A stretch of 64,000 nucleotides of DNA from Marinilactibacillus sp036039175 (GCF_036039175.1 NZ_JAYXKP010000007.1:1-64000), one strand, 5' to 3'; shown: positions 24,258 to 33,738, numbered from the stretch's first letter. Notes: a model not told the origin generated them from the sequence alone. Translations and numbers: made by a program.

Positions 24258-25175
24258 TTATTTTTCAGGTTCCACTACTAAATAACGATGAGGTTCTTTG
24301 CCTTCAGAATGTGTTTGGATACCTTGATGATGATTCAAGAAACGGTGAATCAATTTTCTTTCATGCGCAGGCATGGGTTCAAGAACAACTGGACGTTTGG
24401 TGTGTTTCACTTTATCTGCTGTTCTTTTAGCTAATTGCTCAACGGTTTTCTGACGACGATCTCTATACGCTTCTGCATCTACTTTAGCGAAAAATTTCGA
24501 ATCAGCAAGTTGATGTAATTGAATCTGAGCAAGCGTCTGTAAGCTATTCAAAACTTTCCCATGACGGCCAATGACTAAGCCAGCATCTTCTGTTTCTATA
24601 TTGTACTGAACTTTTTTCCCTTGTCTTTGTACATGAACAGAGACATCTTCAATACCCATCTTGTTTGTAACATCTTTCAAGTACTCCGCTACTTGTTGAA
24701 TACCTTCAGCATCTCTTTGTTCGATTTCTCTTTGCTGTTCTTCAGAAATCACCGGTTTCGCTTCTTCAGAATCCTCTGTAGAAGCCATTACAAGTGGCTT
24801 CTCATCTGATGATTGATTCCTAGTTTCTTCGACTTCTTCGGGACTTTCTGCAACAGGTTCTACGATTTCTTGATCAGAAGAAGGTTCTGTTCCTGTTTCA
24901 CTTTCAACAAACAAAGGTTTTTCAGGAGCTGGTTTGTCCTTGGGCAAAATGTCTTCTGATGAAAAAGAAGAGTCAAATACACTTTTAATTGCACTTGTTG
25001 CTTGCTTTCTCTTAACGACGACGACCGCATCTTTTTGCCCTATTCCTAGAAACCCTTTTTTACCAGGTTCTGCTACTTCAATATCCGCTTGCTCTATTTT
25101 TAACCCTAAAGCTTTTAATCCTTTTTCGATTGCAACTTCAGTTGTAGGTGCCTGTGCTGTATATTTATCAATCAC
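24258..25175 (-). CDS. jag: RNA-binding protein Jag/KhpB (EloR)
   Basis: A 305-residue protein with an N-terminal Jag domain (KALGLKIEQADIEVAEPGKK, first ~55 residues), a long acidic, Ser/Glu-rich linker (about 60-150), a KH domain (NIETEDAGLVIGRHGKVLNS) and a C-terminal R3H domain with the MPAHERKLIHRFL motif. It binds RNA and, with KhpA, affects cell elongation and division in streptococci and relatives. It follows yidC as in most Bacillota. The linker is long and poorly conserved across the family, so its length is not informative. Confidence 0.95.
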   Translation of the reverse strand: MIDKYTAQAPTTEVAIEKGLKALGLKIEQADIEVAEPGKKGFLGIGQKDAVVVVKRKQATSAIKSVFDSSFSSEDILPKDKPAPEKPLFVESETGTEPSSDQEIVEPVAESPEEVEETRNQSSDEKPLVMASTEDSEEAKPVISEEQQREIEQRDAEGIQQVAEYLKDVTNKMGIEDVSVHVQRQGKKVQYNIETEDAGLVIGRHGKVLNSLQTLAQIQLHQLADSKFFAKVDAEAYRDRRQKTVEQLAKRTADKVKHTKRPVVLEPMPAHERKLIHRFLNHHQGIQTHSEGKEPHRYLVVEPEK

Positions 25176-25243
25176 GAATAATGCCCTCCGTTCAACGATA
25201 GGTATGTTTATTCAATCAAATCATATCAAACATGTACCTTAGA

Positions 25244-26092
25244 TTATTTTCTTACGTTACGCCCAAGTTTCTGCGCTTTCTTCATAGCTCTTCTACGTTC
25301 ACGTTCAGCTTCTCGCTCTTGTTCTTCCTTCAGTTCGCGCTCACGACGCGCTTTGAAAGGATTTTGTAAGAATACGGTCTGTAATGCTGCAAATCCATTG
25401 GATGCTGCAAAGTAAAGTGCTAGAGCACTAGATAATCTGAATGTAATCAATACAATGAACAACGGCATAATGTACGTCATGACTTTTCCGCCAGCTTGCG
25501 GTCTTCCCATGCTCATCAAGTACGAGTTTGCCAGTGTGAAAATACCAGCTAAAATCGGCAAGATCAAGTAAGGATCGGGTGCACCCAAGTTGACCCATAA
25601 GAAGTCGCCTGTTCTAAGAATAGGCGTTCTATTCACTGATTGATACAATGCGATAAAAACAGGCATTTGAATCAACAATGGTAAGAATCCTAGATATGGA
25701 TTAACTCCTGCATCTTTATAAAGTCTTTGTTGTTCTTCTCTTAATTTCTGTTGTGTTTCAGTGTCTCTTGAAGAATATTGTTCTCTTAATTCTGTCATCT
25801 GCGGATTGATTTCGTTCATCTGTTGCATATTTTTCTGCTGGAAATGCGTGATTGGAATCAGCAAAGCACGAATAAATACTGTTACGAGGATAATCCCCAT
25901 ACCGTAACTATTATTAAATAGTCCAGATACCCAAATAATCAACTGAGCAAAATTATAAATCACGACGCCATCCCAAAATCCTTCACTTTGAGCAGTAACA
26001 TCGCTTGTACCACAAGCAGCTAAAACAAATACGACTGCAAGCATGCTAAGCATCAATAGCAATCGCTTACGTTTTTTTACGATAGTAGACAT
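25244..26092 (-). CDS. yidC: Membrane protein insertase YidC
   Basis: A 282-residue YidC/Oxa1 insertase. A lipoprotein signal peptide ends at C27 (VFVLAAC), followed by five hydrophobic segments. The motif QMPVFIALYQSVNRTP is typical of the family, and the C-terminus is strongly basic (RRAMKKAQKLGRNVRK), suiting ribosome contact. It inserts proteins into the cytoplasmic membrane alone or with SecYEG. ATG 26092 is preferred because GAGG is 7 nt upstream; a TTG six codons earlier overlaps that site. It lies downstream of rnpA. Confidence 0.95.
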   Translation of the reverse strand: MSTIVKKRKRLLLMLSMLAVVFVLAACGTSDVTAQSEGFWDGVVIYNFAQLIIWVSGLFNNSYGMGIILVTVFIRALLIPITHFQQKNMQQMNEINPQMTELREQYSSRDTETQQKLREEQQRLYKDAGVNPYLGFLPLLIQMPVFIALYQSVNRTPILRTGDFLWVNLGAPDPYLILPILAGIFTLANSYLMSMGRPQAGGKVMTYIMPLFIVLITFRLSSALALYFAASNGFAALQTVFLQNPFKARRERELKEEQEREAERERRRAMKKAQKLGRNVRK

Positions 26093-26187
26093 TTCTTTCC
26101 TCTTTTCCAAAGTCTTGTGCGCTAGGTTAATTATAAATCAAAACCTGCTTTTAGAACATCCTTATTTTAAAAATAGCAAACGCTCAT

Positions 26188-26538
26188 TTACTCACTGATA
26201 GTCATTTTAGCTAGTTTCAAAACATGTGATAAGCTTTTTTTCACTTCAACATAAGACATACTAGCTGCTGGATTTCTTGCGATAACGAGAAAATCTCTCT
26301 CTTGTTTCAATAAACTTTCTTGATCGAACTCTGTCAGTGCTTGTCTGATTTTTCTTTTTACGGCATTACGAGTTGGTGCGTGACCTAATTTTTTGCTAAC
26401 AGAAATACCTACTCTAAAATGAGCTTGATCTGGCTTTTCTAATACATAGACGACAAACTGGCGATTCGCCACAGACTTTCCTTTATGGAAGACTTTTTGA
26501 AAATCGGCTTCTTTTTTAACCCGGTAAGCTTTTCTCAT
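26188..26538 (-). CDS. rnpA: Ribonuclease P protein component
   Basis: A 116-residue basic protein with the RNase P signature RVGISVSKKLGHAPTRNAVKR around 60-80. It binds the RNase P RNA and helps 5' maturation of tRNAs. It stands directly after rpmH, from which it is separated by an intrinsic terminator that may lower its expression relative to L34, and is followed by yidC and jag. Confidence 0.97.
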   Translation of the reverse strand: MRKAYRVKKEADFQKVFHKGKSVANRQFVVYVLEKPDQAHFRVGISVSKKLGHAPTRNAVKRKIRQALTEFDQESLLKQERDFLVIARNPAASMSYVEVKKSLSHVLKLAKMTISE

Positions 26539-26606
26539 GACCAGTCACCACCTGCCTTTACTTGATCCTTTTTCTCTATGGTTCTTAATCTCTACACTTT
26601 GACAAC

Positions 26607-26657
26607 AAAAAAAAGGCGACGTGCTCTTATTTTAATAAGAAGCTATCGTCGCCTTTT
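26607..26657 (-). terminator. Terminator/attenuator between rpmH and rnpA
   Basis: On the minus strand AAAAGGCGACG pairs with CGTCGCCTTTT, extended by an inner GCTTCTTATT/AATAAGAGC helix, then runs into eight Ts. It lies right after rpmH, so partial read-through would set the rnpA level. Confidence 0.85.
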
Positions 26658-26662
26658 ATTTC

Positions 26663-26806
26663 TTATGCTGAAATGCGTTTTCTACCTTTACGACGTCTTG
26701 CTTTCAATACTCTACGTCCGTTTTTTGTACTCATACGTTTACGGAAACCGTGTACTTTTTGACGCTTACGTTTTTTAGGTTGATATGTTAATCCTTGTTG
26801 TGACAT
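26663..26806 (-). CDS. rpmH: 50S ribosomal protein L34
   Basis: A 47-residue, very basic protein starting MSQQGLTYQPKKRKRQKVHG and ending RRKGRKRISA, clearly L34 of the large ribosomal subunit. AGGAGGTG lies about 10 nt before the ATG. Most bacterial L34 proteins have 44-46 residues, so this one has a slightly longer N-terminus. It is the first gene leftward of oriC and is divergent from dnaA. Confidence 0.97.
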   Translation of the reverse strand: MSQQGLTYQPKKRKRQKVHGFRKRMSTKNGRRVLKARRRKGRKRISA

Positions 26807-27364
26807 TGATCATACACCTCCTGAATCATTCCTATATCTCTGTTTACTATTTAAAGGTTACAAAATGCTATCTAAATTTTGCATCATAACATAGACAGAC
26901 TATATCAGTTTAAGAAAATAGATACCATTTGTCAAGTCTTCCTTTGTAATTTAACTGTTTGCTTTTAAATTTAGACACATTTCCAAATGAAAAATAAGCT
27001 GGTTTCATGCACATTTTTATCCACAGGGTAGTTAGTAACTATATCTTTATTTTTAACTGTTAACAACTTTATACATGATCCATCCACATTTCTAGCCTGT
27101 GTATATAAGGTTATCCACAGGTTTTTGAAGAATGTTAACAACTCAATTGTAGGCTGATAAAATAATGTTTTTATCGGTATAGTTATCCACAATTCTTGTT
27201 AGGTGTTTTTGCACAACTTGAAACTGTACACATGATCTGTTCTCGTGTGGATAACTATTTTCAACAGGTTCTGAATTATTTATCAACAATTTCACTCAGT
27301 TGTGGAAAACTTATCTCATCCATGATAAAATAAAAAAACATTCATTGAGACGAGGAGGAACAGA
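26807..27364. other. oriC: oriC, upstream DnaA-box region
   Basis: The 558 bp between rpmH and dnaA hold no gene but several DnaA boxes. Exact TTATCCACA occurs at 27017-27025, 27111-27119 and 27183-27191 (plus), and 27246-27254 (minus). A one-mismatch box TTTTCCACA is at 27301-27309 (minus). Degenerate boxes are likely between them. The region is AT-rich and matches the upstream half of bipartite Bacillota origins. Confidence 0.9.
27303..27331 (+). promoter_or_regulatory. Candidate dnaA promoter
   Basis: An extended -10, TGATAAAAT (TAAAAT at 27326-27331), has a weak -35 TGGAAA at 27303-27308, 17 bp away. The -35 overlaps the DnaA box at 27301-27309, which would allow autorepression. Confidence 0.5.
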
Positions 27365-28699
27365 ATGAATAACCCACATCCCTTGTGGATACATTTACAA
27401 GATAAATTTAAACAATCTCTATCTAAAGTTAGTTTTGATACATGGATCCAAAGCGCAAACCTCGTCCGAGTTACGGATAACTCCGTTACTATAGAAGTTC
27501 CGTCTACATTGCATAAAGAATATTGGCAGAATAATCTGACTACCAGAATGGTAGAGTACCTTTATGAATATTTCGGCCGCGAGATTTCTCCACTTTTTGT
27601 AACCTCTGAAGAACAGGCTACACATGAAGAGAATGAAGAGCCGCAGCAGAGAGAACCTTTTGATCAGATGAGTATGGTTTCCAGTACTTTAAACAGCAAA
27701 TATTCTTTTGACACTTTTGTTATCGGAAAAGGCAATCAGATGGCTCACGCAGCTGCATTAGTTGTCGCGGAAGAACCAGGAACGATCTATAACCCACTAT
27801 TTTTCTACGGTGGAGTAGGACTCGGAAAGACTCATTTGATGCACGCGATTGGGCATCAGTATTTACAGATCAATCCAAATGCTAAAATCAAATATGTATC
27901 AAGCGAAAATTTTGCGAATGACTTCATCAATTCTATTCAAAATAGAACGCAAGAAAAATTCAGAAGACAATATAGAAATGTGGATCTTCTATTAGTAGAT
28001 GATATTCAATTTTTTGCTGACAAAGAAGGAACTCAGGAAGAATTTTTCCATACTTTTAATGCACTTTACGATGATCGCAAGCAAATCGTGTTGACTAGCG
28101 ACCGACTACCAAATGAAATACCAAAACTTCAAGAAAGACTGGTTTCTAGATTTGCTTGGGGACTATCCGTTGATATTACTCCTCCAGATCTTGAAACAAG
28201 AATCGCGATCCTCAGAAAAAAAGCCAATGCAGAAGGTCTTGAAATTCCTAATGATACATTGAGCTATATAGCCGGACAAATTGATTCAAATATTCGTGAA
28301 TTAGAAGGTGCTTTGGTTAGAGTACAAGCTTATTCAGCTATCCAAAGAAACGACATTACTACGAGTCTAGCGGCAGATGCACTCAAAAGCATGGTCAAGA
28401 AAGACAAGAATCAAGATATTTCAATCGCAACGATTCAGCAAACAGTCAGCAAGTTCTACCAAATTTCACTCGTTGACTTAAAAGGTAAGAAACGTGTTCG
28501 TCAAATTGTTCTTCCAAGACAGATCGCAATGTATCTATCAAGAGAAATGACAAATAACTCTTTACCTAAAATCGGAAAAGAGTTTGGTGGTAAAGATCAT
28601 ACTACTGTTATTCATGCGTATGAAAAAATCGACCAGGCAATCAAAAAAGATGCCGACTTGAAACATGAAATTGAACAGATTAAAAAGAGTCTGCAATAA
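27365..28699 (+). CDS. dnaA: Chromosomal replication initiator protein DnaA
   Basis: A 444-residue AAA+ initiator. Domain I (about 1-85) begins LWIHLQDKFKQSLSKVSFDTW. A Gln/Glu-rich linker follows (85-105). The ATPase has Walker A GGVGLGKT (149-156) and Walker B LLLVDDIQF. The C-terminal helix-turn-helix carries the DnaA-box recognition signature GGKDHTTVIHAYEKI. It melts oriC and loads the helicase. GAGGAGGAA precedes the ATG. DnaA boxes flank the gene on both sides, as expected for a self-regulated origin gene. Confidence 0.99.
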   Translation: MNNPHPLWIHLQDKFKQSLSKVSFDTWIQSANLVRVTDNSVTIEVPSTLHKEYWQNNLTTRMVEYLYEYFGREISPLFVTSEEQATHEENEEPQQREPFDQMSMVSSTLNSKYSFDTFVIGKGNQMAHAAALVVAEEPGTIYNPLFFYGGVGLGKTHLMHAIGHQYLQINPNAKIKYVSSENFANDFINSIQNRTQEKFRRQYRNVDLLLVDDIQFFADKEGTQEEFFHTFNALYDDRKQIVLTSDRLPNEIPKLQERLVSRFAWGLSVDITPPDLETRIAILRKKANAEGLEIPNDTLSYIAGQIDSNIRELEGALVRVQAYSAIQRNDITTSLAADALKSMVKKDKNQDISIATIQQTVSKFYQISLVDLKGKKRVRQIVLPRQIAMYLSREMTNNSLPKIGKEFGGKDHTTVIHAYEKIDQAIKKDADLKHEIEQIKKSLQ

Positions 28700-28963
28700 T
28701 TATTCTATTATACCTAGGATTTCCACCTGTGTATAACCTGAGACTTTCTACACAAAGTTACCCACAGGTTATCCACAAGTGGAAAACTTTTGTCTCTAAG
28801 GGTTTTTTAGCTTTTCCACAGTATACACAGGCCCTACTACTATTACTATATTATTTATATAAATATATATAGGCATTCTGCTAGATTTAAAGATGATTCA
28901 AAAACAGGAAACAATAGCACATTATGCTATACTTAAAATAAGAAAAATGCACGGAGGGATTCT
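28700..28963. other. oriC: oriC, downstream DnaA boxes and DNA unwinding element
   Basis: After dnaA, boxes TTACCCACA (28758-28766), TTATCCACA (28769-28777) and TTTTCCACA (28812-28820) are followed by GGCCC and then by TAC/TAT triplets at 28835-28849, whose complement reads as DnaA-trio repeats. An AT-only stretch to about 28871 forms the likely unwinding element. The order box, GC clamp, trios, AT-rich matches the Bacillus subtilis incC/DUE layout. dnaN starts about 90 bp further on. Confidence 0.87.
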
Positions 28964-30100
28964 ATGAAATTTTCTATCAAACGAACGGCTTTTCTAAAAA
29001 AATTAAGAGATGTTCAACTTGCAGTATCTTCAAGAACGACTATTCCAATATTAACAGGTATCAAATTGGTTGCAGATGCAGAGGGCGTTAAACTAACCGG
29101 TAGTAACTCTGACATCTCAATTGAAACCATTATTTCAGTTCATGATGAAAAAGCTGAATTAAAAATTGAAGAAGAAGGTAGTATTGTTTTACAACCTGCT
29201 CGTTTCTTCAGTGATATTGTAAACAAATTGCCAGATGAAACATTCTCTATTGAAGTAATGGATCGTGTTCAAACGTCCATCACTTCAGCTTCATCTTCTT
29301 TTATTATCAATGGACTAGATGCAGCAAATTATCCACACCTACCGGAAATAGATACGGATCAAGCGTTTACGTTACCTGTCCAGTTGTTGAAAACAATTGT
29401 TAAACAAACCGTTATTGCCGTATCTTCACATGAAAGTCGCCCGATATTAACAGGTGTGAATCTTTCTTTAAAAGAGGGCAGACTAAAAGCTGTTGCGACA
29501 GATAGTCACCGTCTAAGTCAAAGAGTCATTCCTTTAGAATCTGCTGGAGATTTCTCTTATAACATCGTAATACCTGGTAAGAGTCTTCAGGAACTATCAA
29601 GATTACTAGATGATTCTCTTGATGAAATTACAGTTGCAATTGCAGAAAACCAGATTTTATTCAAAACAGAAGATACACATTTCTATTCAAGACTTCTAGA
29701 AGGAAACTATCCGGATACAGATCGCCTAATTCCTGATGCTTCTTCTACACAGATCACACTAGATGCACAAGTTCTTTTAGGTGCTGTAGAACGTGCTTCT
29801 CTTTTATCACATGAAGGTAAAAACAATGTAGTTAAATTATCAGTGAAGCAAAATGAATTGGAAATAACCGGAAACTCTCCAGAAGTCGGAAGAGTGAATG
29901 AAGATGTCTCCTTCAAACAGATCGAAGGAGAAGAAATGGAAATCTCATTCAATCCCGATTATCTGAAAGCTGCACTGAATACATTTGGTGCTGTTGAAAT
30001 CACAATTAAACTGATTTCAACCTTAAGACCTTTTGTATTGGTTCCAAGTGATGACAACAGAGAATTTATCCAGTTGATTACACCAATTCGTACATCTTAA
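28964..30100 (+). CDS. dnaN: DNA polymerase III beta subunit (sliding clamp)
   Basis: A 378-residue clamp protein made of three similar domains, with typical openings MKFSIKRTAFLKKLRDVQ and SRPILTGVNL and the C-terminal hydrophobic pocket region. It encircles DNA and tethers the polymerase. ACGGAGGGA precedes the ATG. The gene is followed by two successive terminators, so dnaN is transcribed apart from the recF-gyrase unit. Confidence 0.98.
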   Translation: MKFSIKRTAFLKKLRDVQLAVSSRTTIPILTGIKLVADAEGVKLTGSNSDISIETIISVHDEKAELKIEEEGSIVLQPARFFSDIVNKLPDETFSIEVMDRVQTSITSASSSFIINGLDAANYPHLPEIDTDQAFTLPVQLLKTIVKQTVIAVSSHESRPILTGVNLSLKEGRLKAVATDSHRLSQRVIPLESAGDFSYNIVIPGKSLQELSRLLDDSLDEITVAIAENQILFKTEDTHFYSRLLEGNYPDTDRLIPDASSTQITLDAQVLLGAVERASLLSHEGKNNVVKLSVKQNELEITGNSPEVGRVNEDVSFKQIEGEEMEISFNPDYLKAALNTFGAVEITIKLISTLRPFVLVPSDDNREFIQLITPIRTS

Positions 30101-30106
30101 AAGTCT

Positions 30107-30166
30107 AAAAAAAATCCTACTGAGTCGATCTGGTCTACATGGCCCGATACTCAGTAGGATTTTTTT
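30107..30166. terminator. Terminator of dnaN
   Basis: ATCCTACTGAGT (30114-30125) pairs with ACTCAGTAGGAT (30149-30160), extended by A/T pairs, with Ts after it. The flanking A and T runs make it usable in both directions. Confidence 0.88.
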
Positions 30167-30275
30167 GTCTAAAAGATTTTTTTAAGACGAAAACGGATAA
30201 AAATACACAAATTTACATTCTGAGCGTATTTTGAGTAAAAATATCATTTTTCTTTTTATCTATCAAAAATCTATC

Positions 30276-30319
30276 AGAGGCCATTATTTTCCGTCAAAAT
30301 TTGTATTGGCCTCTTTTTT
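30276..30319 (+). terminator. Second terminator, nested in the yaaA promoter
   Basis: AGAGGCCA (30276-30283) pairs with TGGCCTCT (30307-30314), followed by TTTTT. The 3' arm and T-tract form the spacer of the promoter at 30301-30329, so read-through from dnaN is stopped where new transcription begins. Confidence 0.7.
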
Positions 30320-30329
30320 GAGGTATAAT
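30301..30329 (+). promoter_or_regulatory. Promoter of yaaA-recF-gyrB
   Basis: TTGTAT (30301-30306) and a perfect TATAAT (30324-30329) are 17 bp apart, about 72 bp before the yaaA start codon. Confidence 0.75.
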
Positions 30330-30400
30330 AGAGAAAGAATAGTATGAAAAAAATCGTAGAGTTTTATGACGTATTTTTTACTTTAAGGAGCCGATAAAAG

Positions 30401-30634
30401 GTGCATACCCCAATTCAAATAGAAGAAGTGTATATTACATTAGGCCAGTTTCTGAAACACGCGAATGTGATTTCAAGTGGAGGCATGGCTAAGCCGTTTC
30501 TGGAGCAGTTTGAAGTCTTTGTTAACGGAGAACTTGAAAACAGACGAGGAAAGAAACTTTATGACGGTACAGTAATAGATATTCCAGAAGTAGGTAGTTT
30601 TGTAGTTGAATCTTTAAAACATGAGGACGCCTGA
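30401..30634 (+). CDS. yaaA: S4-domain protein YaaA (RlbA)
   Basis: A 77-residue S4-like RNA-binding protein. The motif ITLGQFLKHANVISSGGMAK, then VFVNGELENRRGKKL, is the S4 fold. It is always found between dnaN and recF in Bacillota and has been linked to ribosome assembly. The start is GTG with AAGGAG upstream. Its stop codon shares one base with the recF ATG (TGATG). Confidence 0.92.
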   Translation: MHTPIQIEEVYITLGQFLKHANVISSGGMAKPFLEQFEVFVNGELENRRGKKLYDGTVIDIPEVGSFVVESLKHEDA

Positions 30635-31755
30635 TGTATTTAAAAGACCTCCAACTAAGAGGTTACCGCAACTACGATAAAGCCGAAGCTGTATTTTCTC
30701 AGAATATTAATGTGTTTCTGGGAGAAAATGCTCAGGGCAAAACGAATATGATGGAAAGTATCTATGTACTCGCAATGGCTAGAAGCCACCGCACAGCAAA
30801 CGATAAGGAACTAATCGGTTGGGATCAGGAATTTGCAAAAGTAACTGGTCGAATCGAAAAATCGCAAGGTGGCTTCCCGCTGGAAATTATTCTTTCCAAA
30901 AAAGGAAAGAAAGCAAAACTGAATCATCTAGAACAAAAAAAGCTCAGTGCCTACATTGGTCATCTGAACGTTATTTTGTTTGCGCCGGAAGACTTGTCGC
31001 TTGTTAAAGGATCGCCTTCTGTTAGAAGGAAATTTCTGGATATGGAGATGGGGCAGATGAGCCCGATCTATCTTCACCATCTAGTAGAGTATCAAAAGAT
31101 TCTTAAACAGCGAAATCAGTATCTAAAGCAAGCAAGGTTCAAAAATAAAGTCGATCAGACTTATTTAGATGTCTTAACAGATCAGCTAGCTGCAGAAGGT
31201 GCAGAAGTCCTTACTGAGCGATTTAAATTCACCAAACGCCTGCAGGAATGGGCTGAACCGATACACAAATCGATTTCTCAGGAAAAAGAACAGTTGCGTA
31301 TCGAATATGCATCCTCTATACCGGTTCATTCCGAACAAGATAAAAACCAACTGATGCAAGACTTGTTGGAACAATTCAGCAAGAATCAGCAGAGAGAACT
31401 AGATCAAGGAACCACATTAAGTGGCCCTCACAGAGATGACCTCCGTTTTTACATCAACGACAAAAATGTCCAGACTTATGGATCTCAAGGGCAGCAGCGA
31501 ACGACTGCACTTAGCGTGAAACTTGCAGAAATTGAATTGATGTTTGAAATGACGGGGGAATATCCCGTCTTATTACTCGACGACGTATTAAGTGAGCTAG
31601 ACGATGATAGACAAACACATTTGCTTAAATCCATTCAAGACAAGGTTCAGACATTTCTGACAACGACGAGTTTGGACGGAGTAAAAAAAGAATTATTGAA
31701 TGACCCGCGGATTTTTAATGTATCAGATGGGCAGATTAAAATGGAGAGTGAATAA
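30634..31755 (+). CDS. recF: DNA replication and repair protein RecF
   Basis: A 373-residue SMC-like ATPase. It has Walker A FLGENAQGKTNMME near residue 30, the LSGPHRDDL signature-like region and Walker B YPVLLLDDVLSELD. It helps load RecA at single-strand gaps. It overlaps yaaA by one base and lies 2 bp before gyrB, so the three are translated from one transcript. Confidence 0.97.
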   Translation: MYLKDLQLRGYRNYDKAEAVFSQNINVFLGENAQGKTNMMESIYVLAMARSHRTANDKELIGWDQEFAKVTGRIEKSQGGFPLEIILSKKGKKAKLNHLEQKKLSAYIGHLNVILFAPEDLSLVKGSPSVRRKFLDMEMGQMSPIYLHHLVEYQKILKQRNQYLKQARFKNKVDQTYLDVLTDQLAAEGAEVLTERFKFTKRLQEWAEPIHKSISQEKEQLRIEYASSIPVHSEQDKNQLMQDLLEQFSKNQQRELDQGTTLSGPHRDDLRFYINDKNVQTYGSQGQQRTTALSVKLAEIELMFEMTGEYPVLLLDDVLSELDDDRQTHLLKSIQDKVQTFLTTTSLDGVKKELLNDPRIFNVSDGQIKMESE

Positions 31756-31757
31756 AC

Positions 31758-33704
31758 TTGGCAGATGAACAATTGACTCCAAAAGAAGTCGTAGAAATAC
31801 GCGAAGAATACGATGCAAGTCAGATTCAGGTATTGGAAGGTCTAGAAGCCGTTAGAAAAAGACCAGGTATGTATATTGGGTCGACCGGTGAAGCAGGCCT
31901 GCACCATCTTGTATGGGAAATTGTAGATAACTCAATAGATGAAGCAATGGCAGGTCACGCTGATAAGATTGAGATCGTCATTGAACCCGACAACATCGTA
32001 ACTGTTACAGATGACGGACGAGGTATCCCAATCGATATCCAGCAAAAAACAGGTCGTCCAGCAGTTGAAACGGTCTTTACGATCTTGCATGCTGGTGGTA
32101 AATTCGGCGGCGGCGGATATAAAGTATCTGGAGGACTACACGGTGTAGGCTCATCTGTAGTAAATGCTTTGTCAGAGTACCTTGAAGTGAACGTCCATAA
32201 AAATGGAAAAGTCTACAACCAGCGCTATGAACGTGGTGCAGTGATGTATGACCTTAAAGAAACGGGTACAACGGACAAACGTGGAACAGAAGTTGTCTTC
32301 AAAGCAGATGCAGAGATTTTCAAAGAGACGACTGTTTATGATTTCCATAAATTATCGACTCGTGTAAGAGAACTGGCTTTCTTGAATAAAGGATTAAATA
32401 TCTCGATTGAAGACCGCAGAGGAGAAGAGCCTGTACGCTTGGACTACCGTTATGAAGGCGGAATTCAAAGTTACGTAAGCTATTTGAATCAAACGAAAAC
32501 CAATTTATACGAAGAGCCAATTTTCCTTGAAGGAGAACAAGAAGGTATCGTTGTAGAAGTAGCCTTACAACATACAGATGGCTTCCATATGAATATCATG
32601 AGTTTCGCAAACAATATCCATACCTATGAAGGTGGGATGCATGAGTCAGGATTCAAAACCGCTTTAACGCGAATCATCAACGACTATGCTCGTAGAAACA
32701 AGATTTTAAAAGAAAATGACGATAATCTGACAGGTGAAGATGTTCGAGAAGGCTTGACTGTCGTACTGAGTATCAAACATCCAGACCCACAGTTTGAAGG
32801 ACAGACAAAAACAAAACTGGGTAACTCAGAAGTACGTACAATTACGGACCGACTATTCAGTGAGCATTTTGATCGCTTCTTAATGGAAAATCCAACTGTT
32901 GGTAGACAAATCATTGAAAAAGCCTTGTTAGCAGCACGTGCACGCTTGGCAGCTAAACGTGCCAGAGAAGTTACACGTAAAAAGAATGGTCTGGAAATCA
33001 GTAACCTTCCAGGGAAATTAGCCGACTGTTCTTCTAAAGATCCTGAAAAATCTGAAATTTTCATCGTTGAGGGAGACTCCGCTGGAGGTTCCGCAAAACA
33101 AGGAAGATCAAGACTATTTCAGGCGATTTTACCCATCAGGGGTAAAATTTTAAACGTAGAAAAAGCGTCTATTGACCGTATTTTAGCCAACGAAGAAATT
33201 CGTTCGTTATTTACAGCAATGGGTACAGGTTTTGGAGAAGAATTCGAAATCGATAAAACAAGATATCATAAACTGATTATCATGACGGATGCGGATGTAG
33301 ATGGTGCGCATATTCGTACACTACTTCTCACACTGATTTTTAGATATATGAGACCAGTTATCGAAGCGGGCTTTGTTTATATTGCTCAGCCACCTTTGTA
33401 TCAAGTTAAACAAGGTAAAAAAGAAGTTTACTTGGATACAGAAAAACAACTTGAAACATACTTGAAAGAAATTCCACCAACACCTAAACCAGATATTCAG
33501 CGTTATAAAGGTCTAGGAGAGATGGATGCAGAACAGCTTTGGTCGACCACAATGAATCCTGAAAACCGTCGTTTGCTTCAAGTAACCGTTGAAGATGCAA
33601 TCGAAGCCGATATGGTCTTTGATATGCTGATGGGTGAAAAAGTTGAACCGCGTCGTCTCTTTATCGAAGATAACGCTCAATATGTTCAAAATATCGATAT
33701 TTAA
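31758..33704 (+). CDS. gyrB: DNA gyrase subunit B
   Basis: A 648-residue type IIA topoisomerase subunit. The GHKL ATPase domain has DNSIDEAMAGHADKI and GGKFGGGGYKVSGGLHGVG; the TOPRIM domain has IVEGDSAGGSAKQGR and the metal-binding DADVDGAHIRTLLL. With GyrA it introduces negative supercoils. The start codon is TTG at 31758, supported by GGAGAGTG upstream and by the position just after recF. Confidence 0.98.
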   Translation: MADEQLTPKEVVEIREEYDASQIQVLEGLEAVRKRPGMYIGSTGEAGLHHLVWEIVDNSIDEAMAGHADKIEIVIEPDNIVTVTDDGRGIPIDIQQKTGRPAVETVFTILHAGGKFGGGGYKVSGGLHGVGSSVVNALSEYLEVNVHKNGKVYNQRYERGAVMYDLKETGTTDKRGTEVVFKADAEIFKETTVYDFHKLSTRVRELAFLNKGLNISIEDRRGEEPVRLDYRYEGGIQSYVSYLNQTKTNLYEEPIFLEGEQEGIVVEVALQHTDGFHMNIMSFANNIHTYEGGMHESGFKTALTRIINDYARRNKILKENDDNLTGEDVREGLTVVLSIKHPDPQFEGQTKTKLGNSEVRTITDRLFSEHFDRFLMENPTVGRQIIEKALLAARARLAAKRAREVTRKKNGLEISNLPGKLADCSSKDPEKSEIFIVEGDSAGGSAKQGRSRLFQAILPIRGKILNVEKASIDRILANEEIRSLFTAMGTGFGEEFEIDKTRYHKLIIMTDADVDGAHIRTLLLTLIFRYMRPVIEAGFVYIAQPPLYQVKQGKKEVYLDTEKQLETYLKEIPPTPKPDIQRYKGLGEMDAEQLWSTTMNPENRRLLQVTVEDAIEADMVFDMLMGEKVEPRRLFIEDNAQYVQNIDI

Positions 33705-33738
33705 AGTTTAGATCACTAAATAATCTATCAAAACAACT

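Noticed and set aside
26578..26778. 66-codon plus-strand frame over rpmH
   Set aside because: It is antisense to rpmH and to the rpmH-rnpA terminator; L34 on the other strand is certain.
26971..27192. 73-codon minus-strand frame in the oriC region
   Set aside because: It consists largely of DnaA-box sequence read as codons; no ribosome binding site and low-complexity product.
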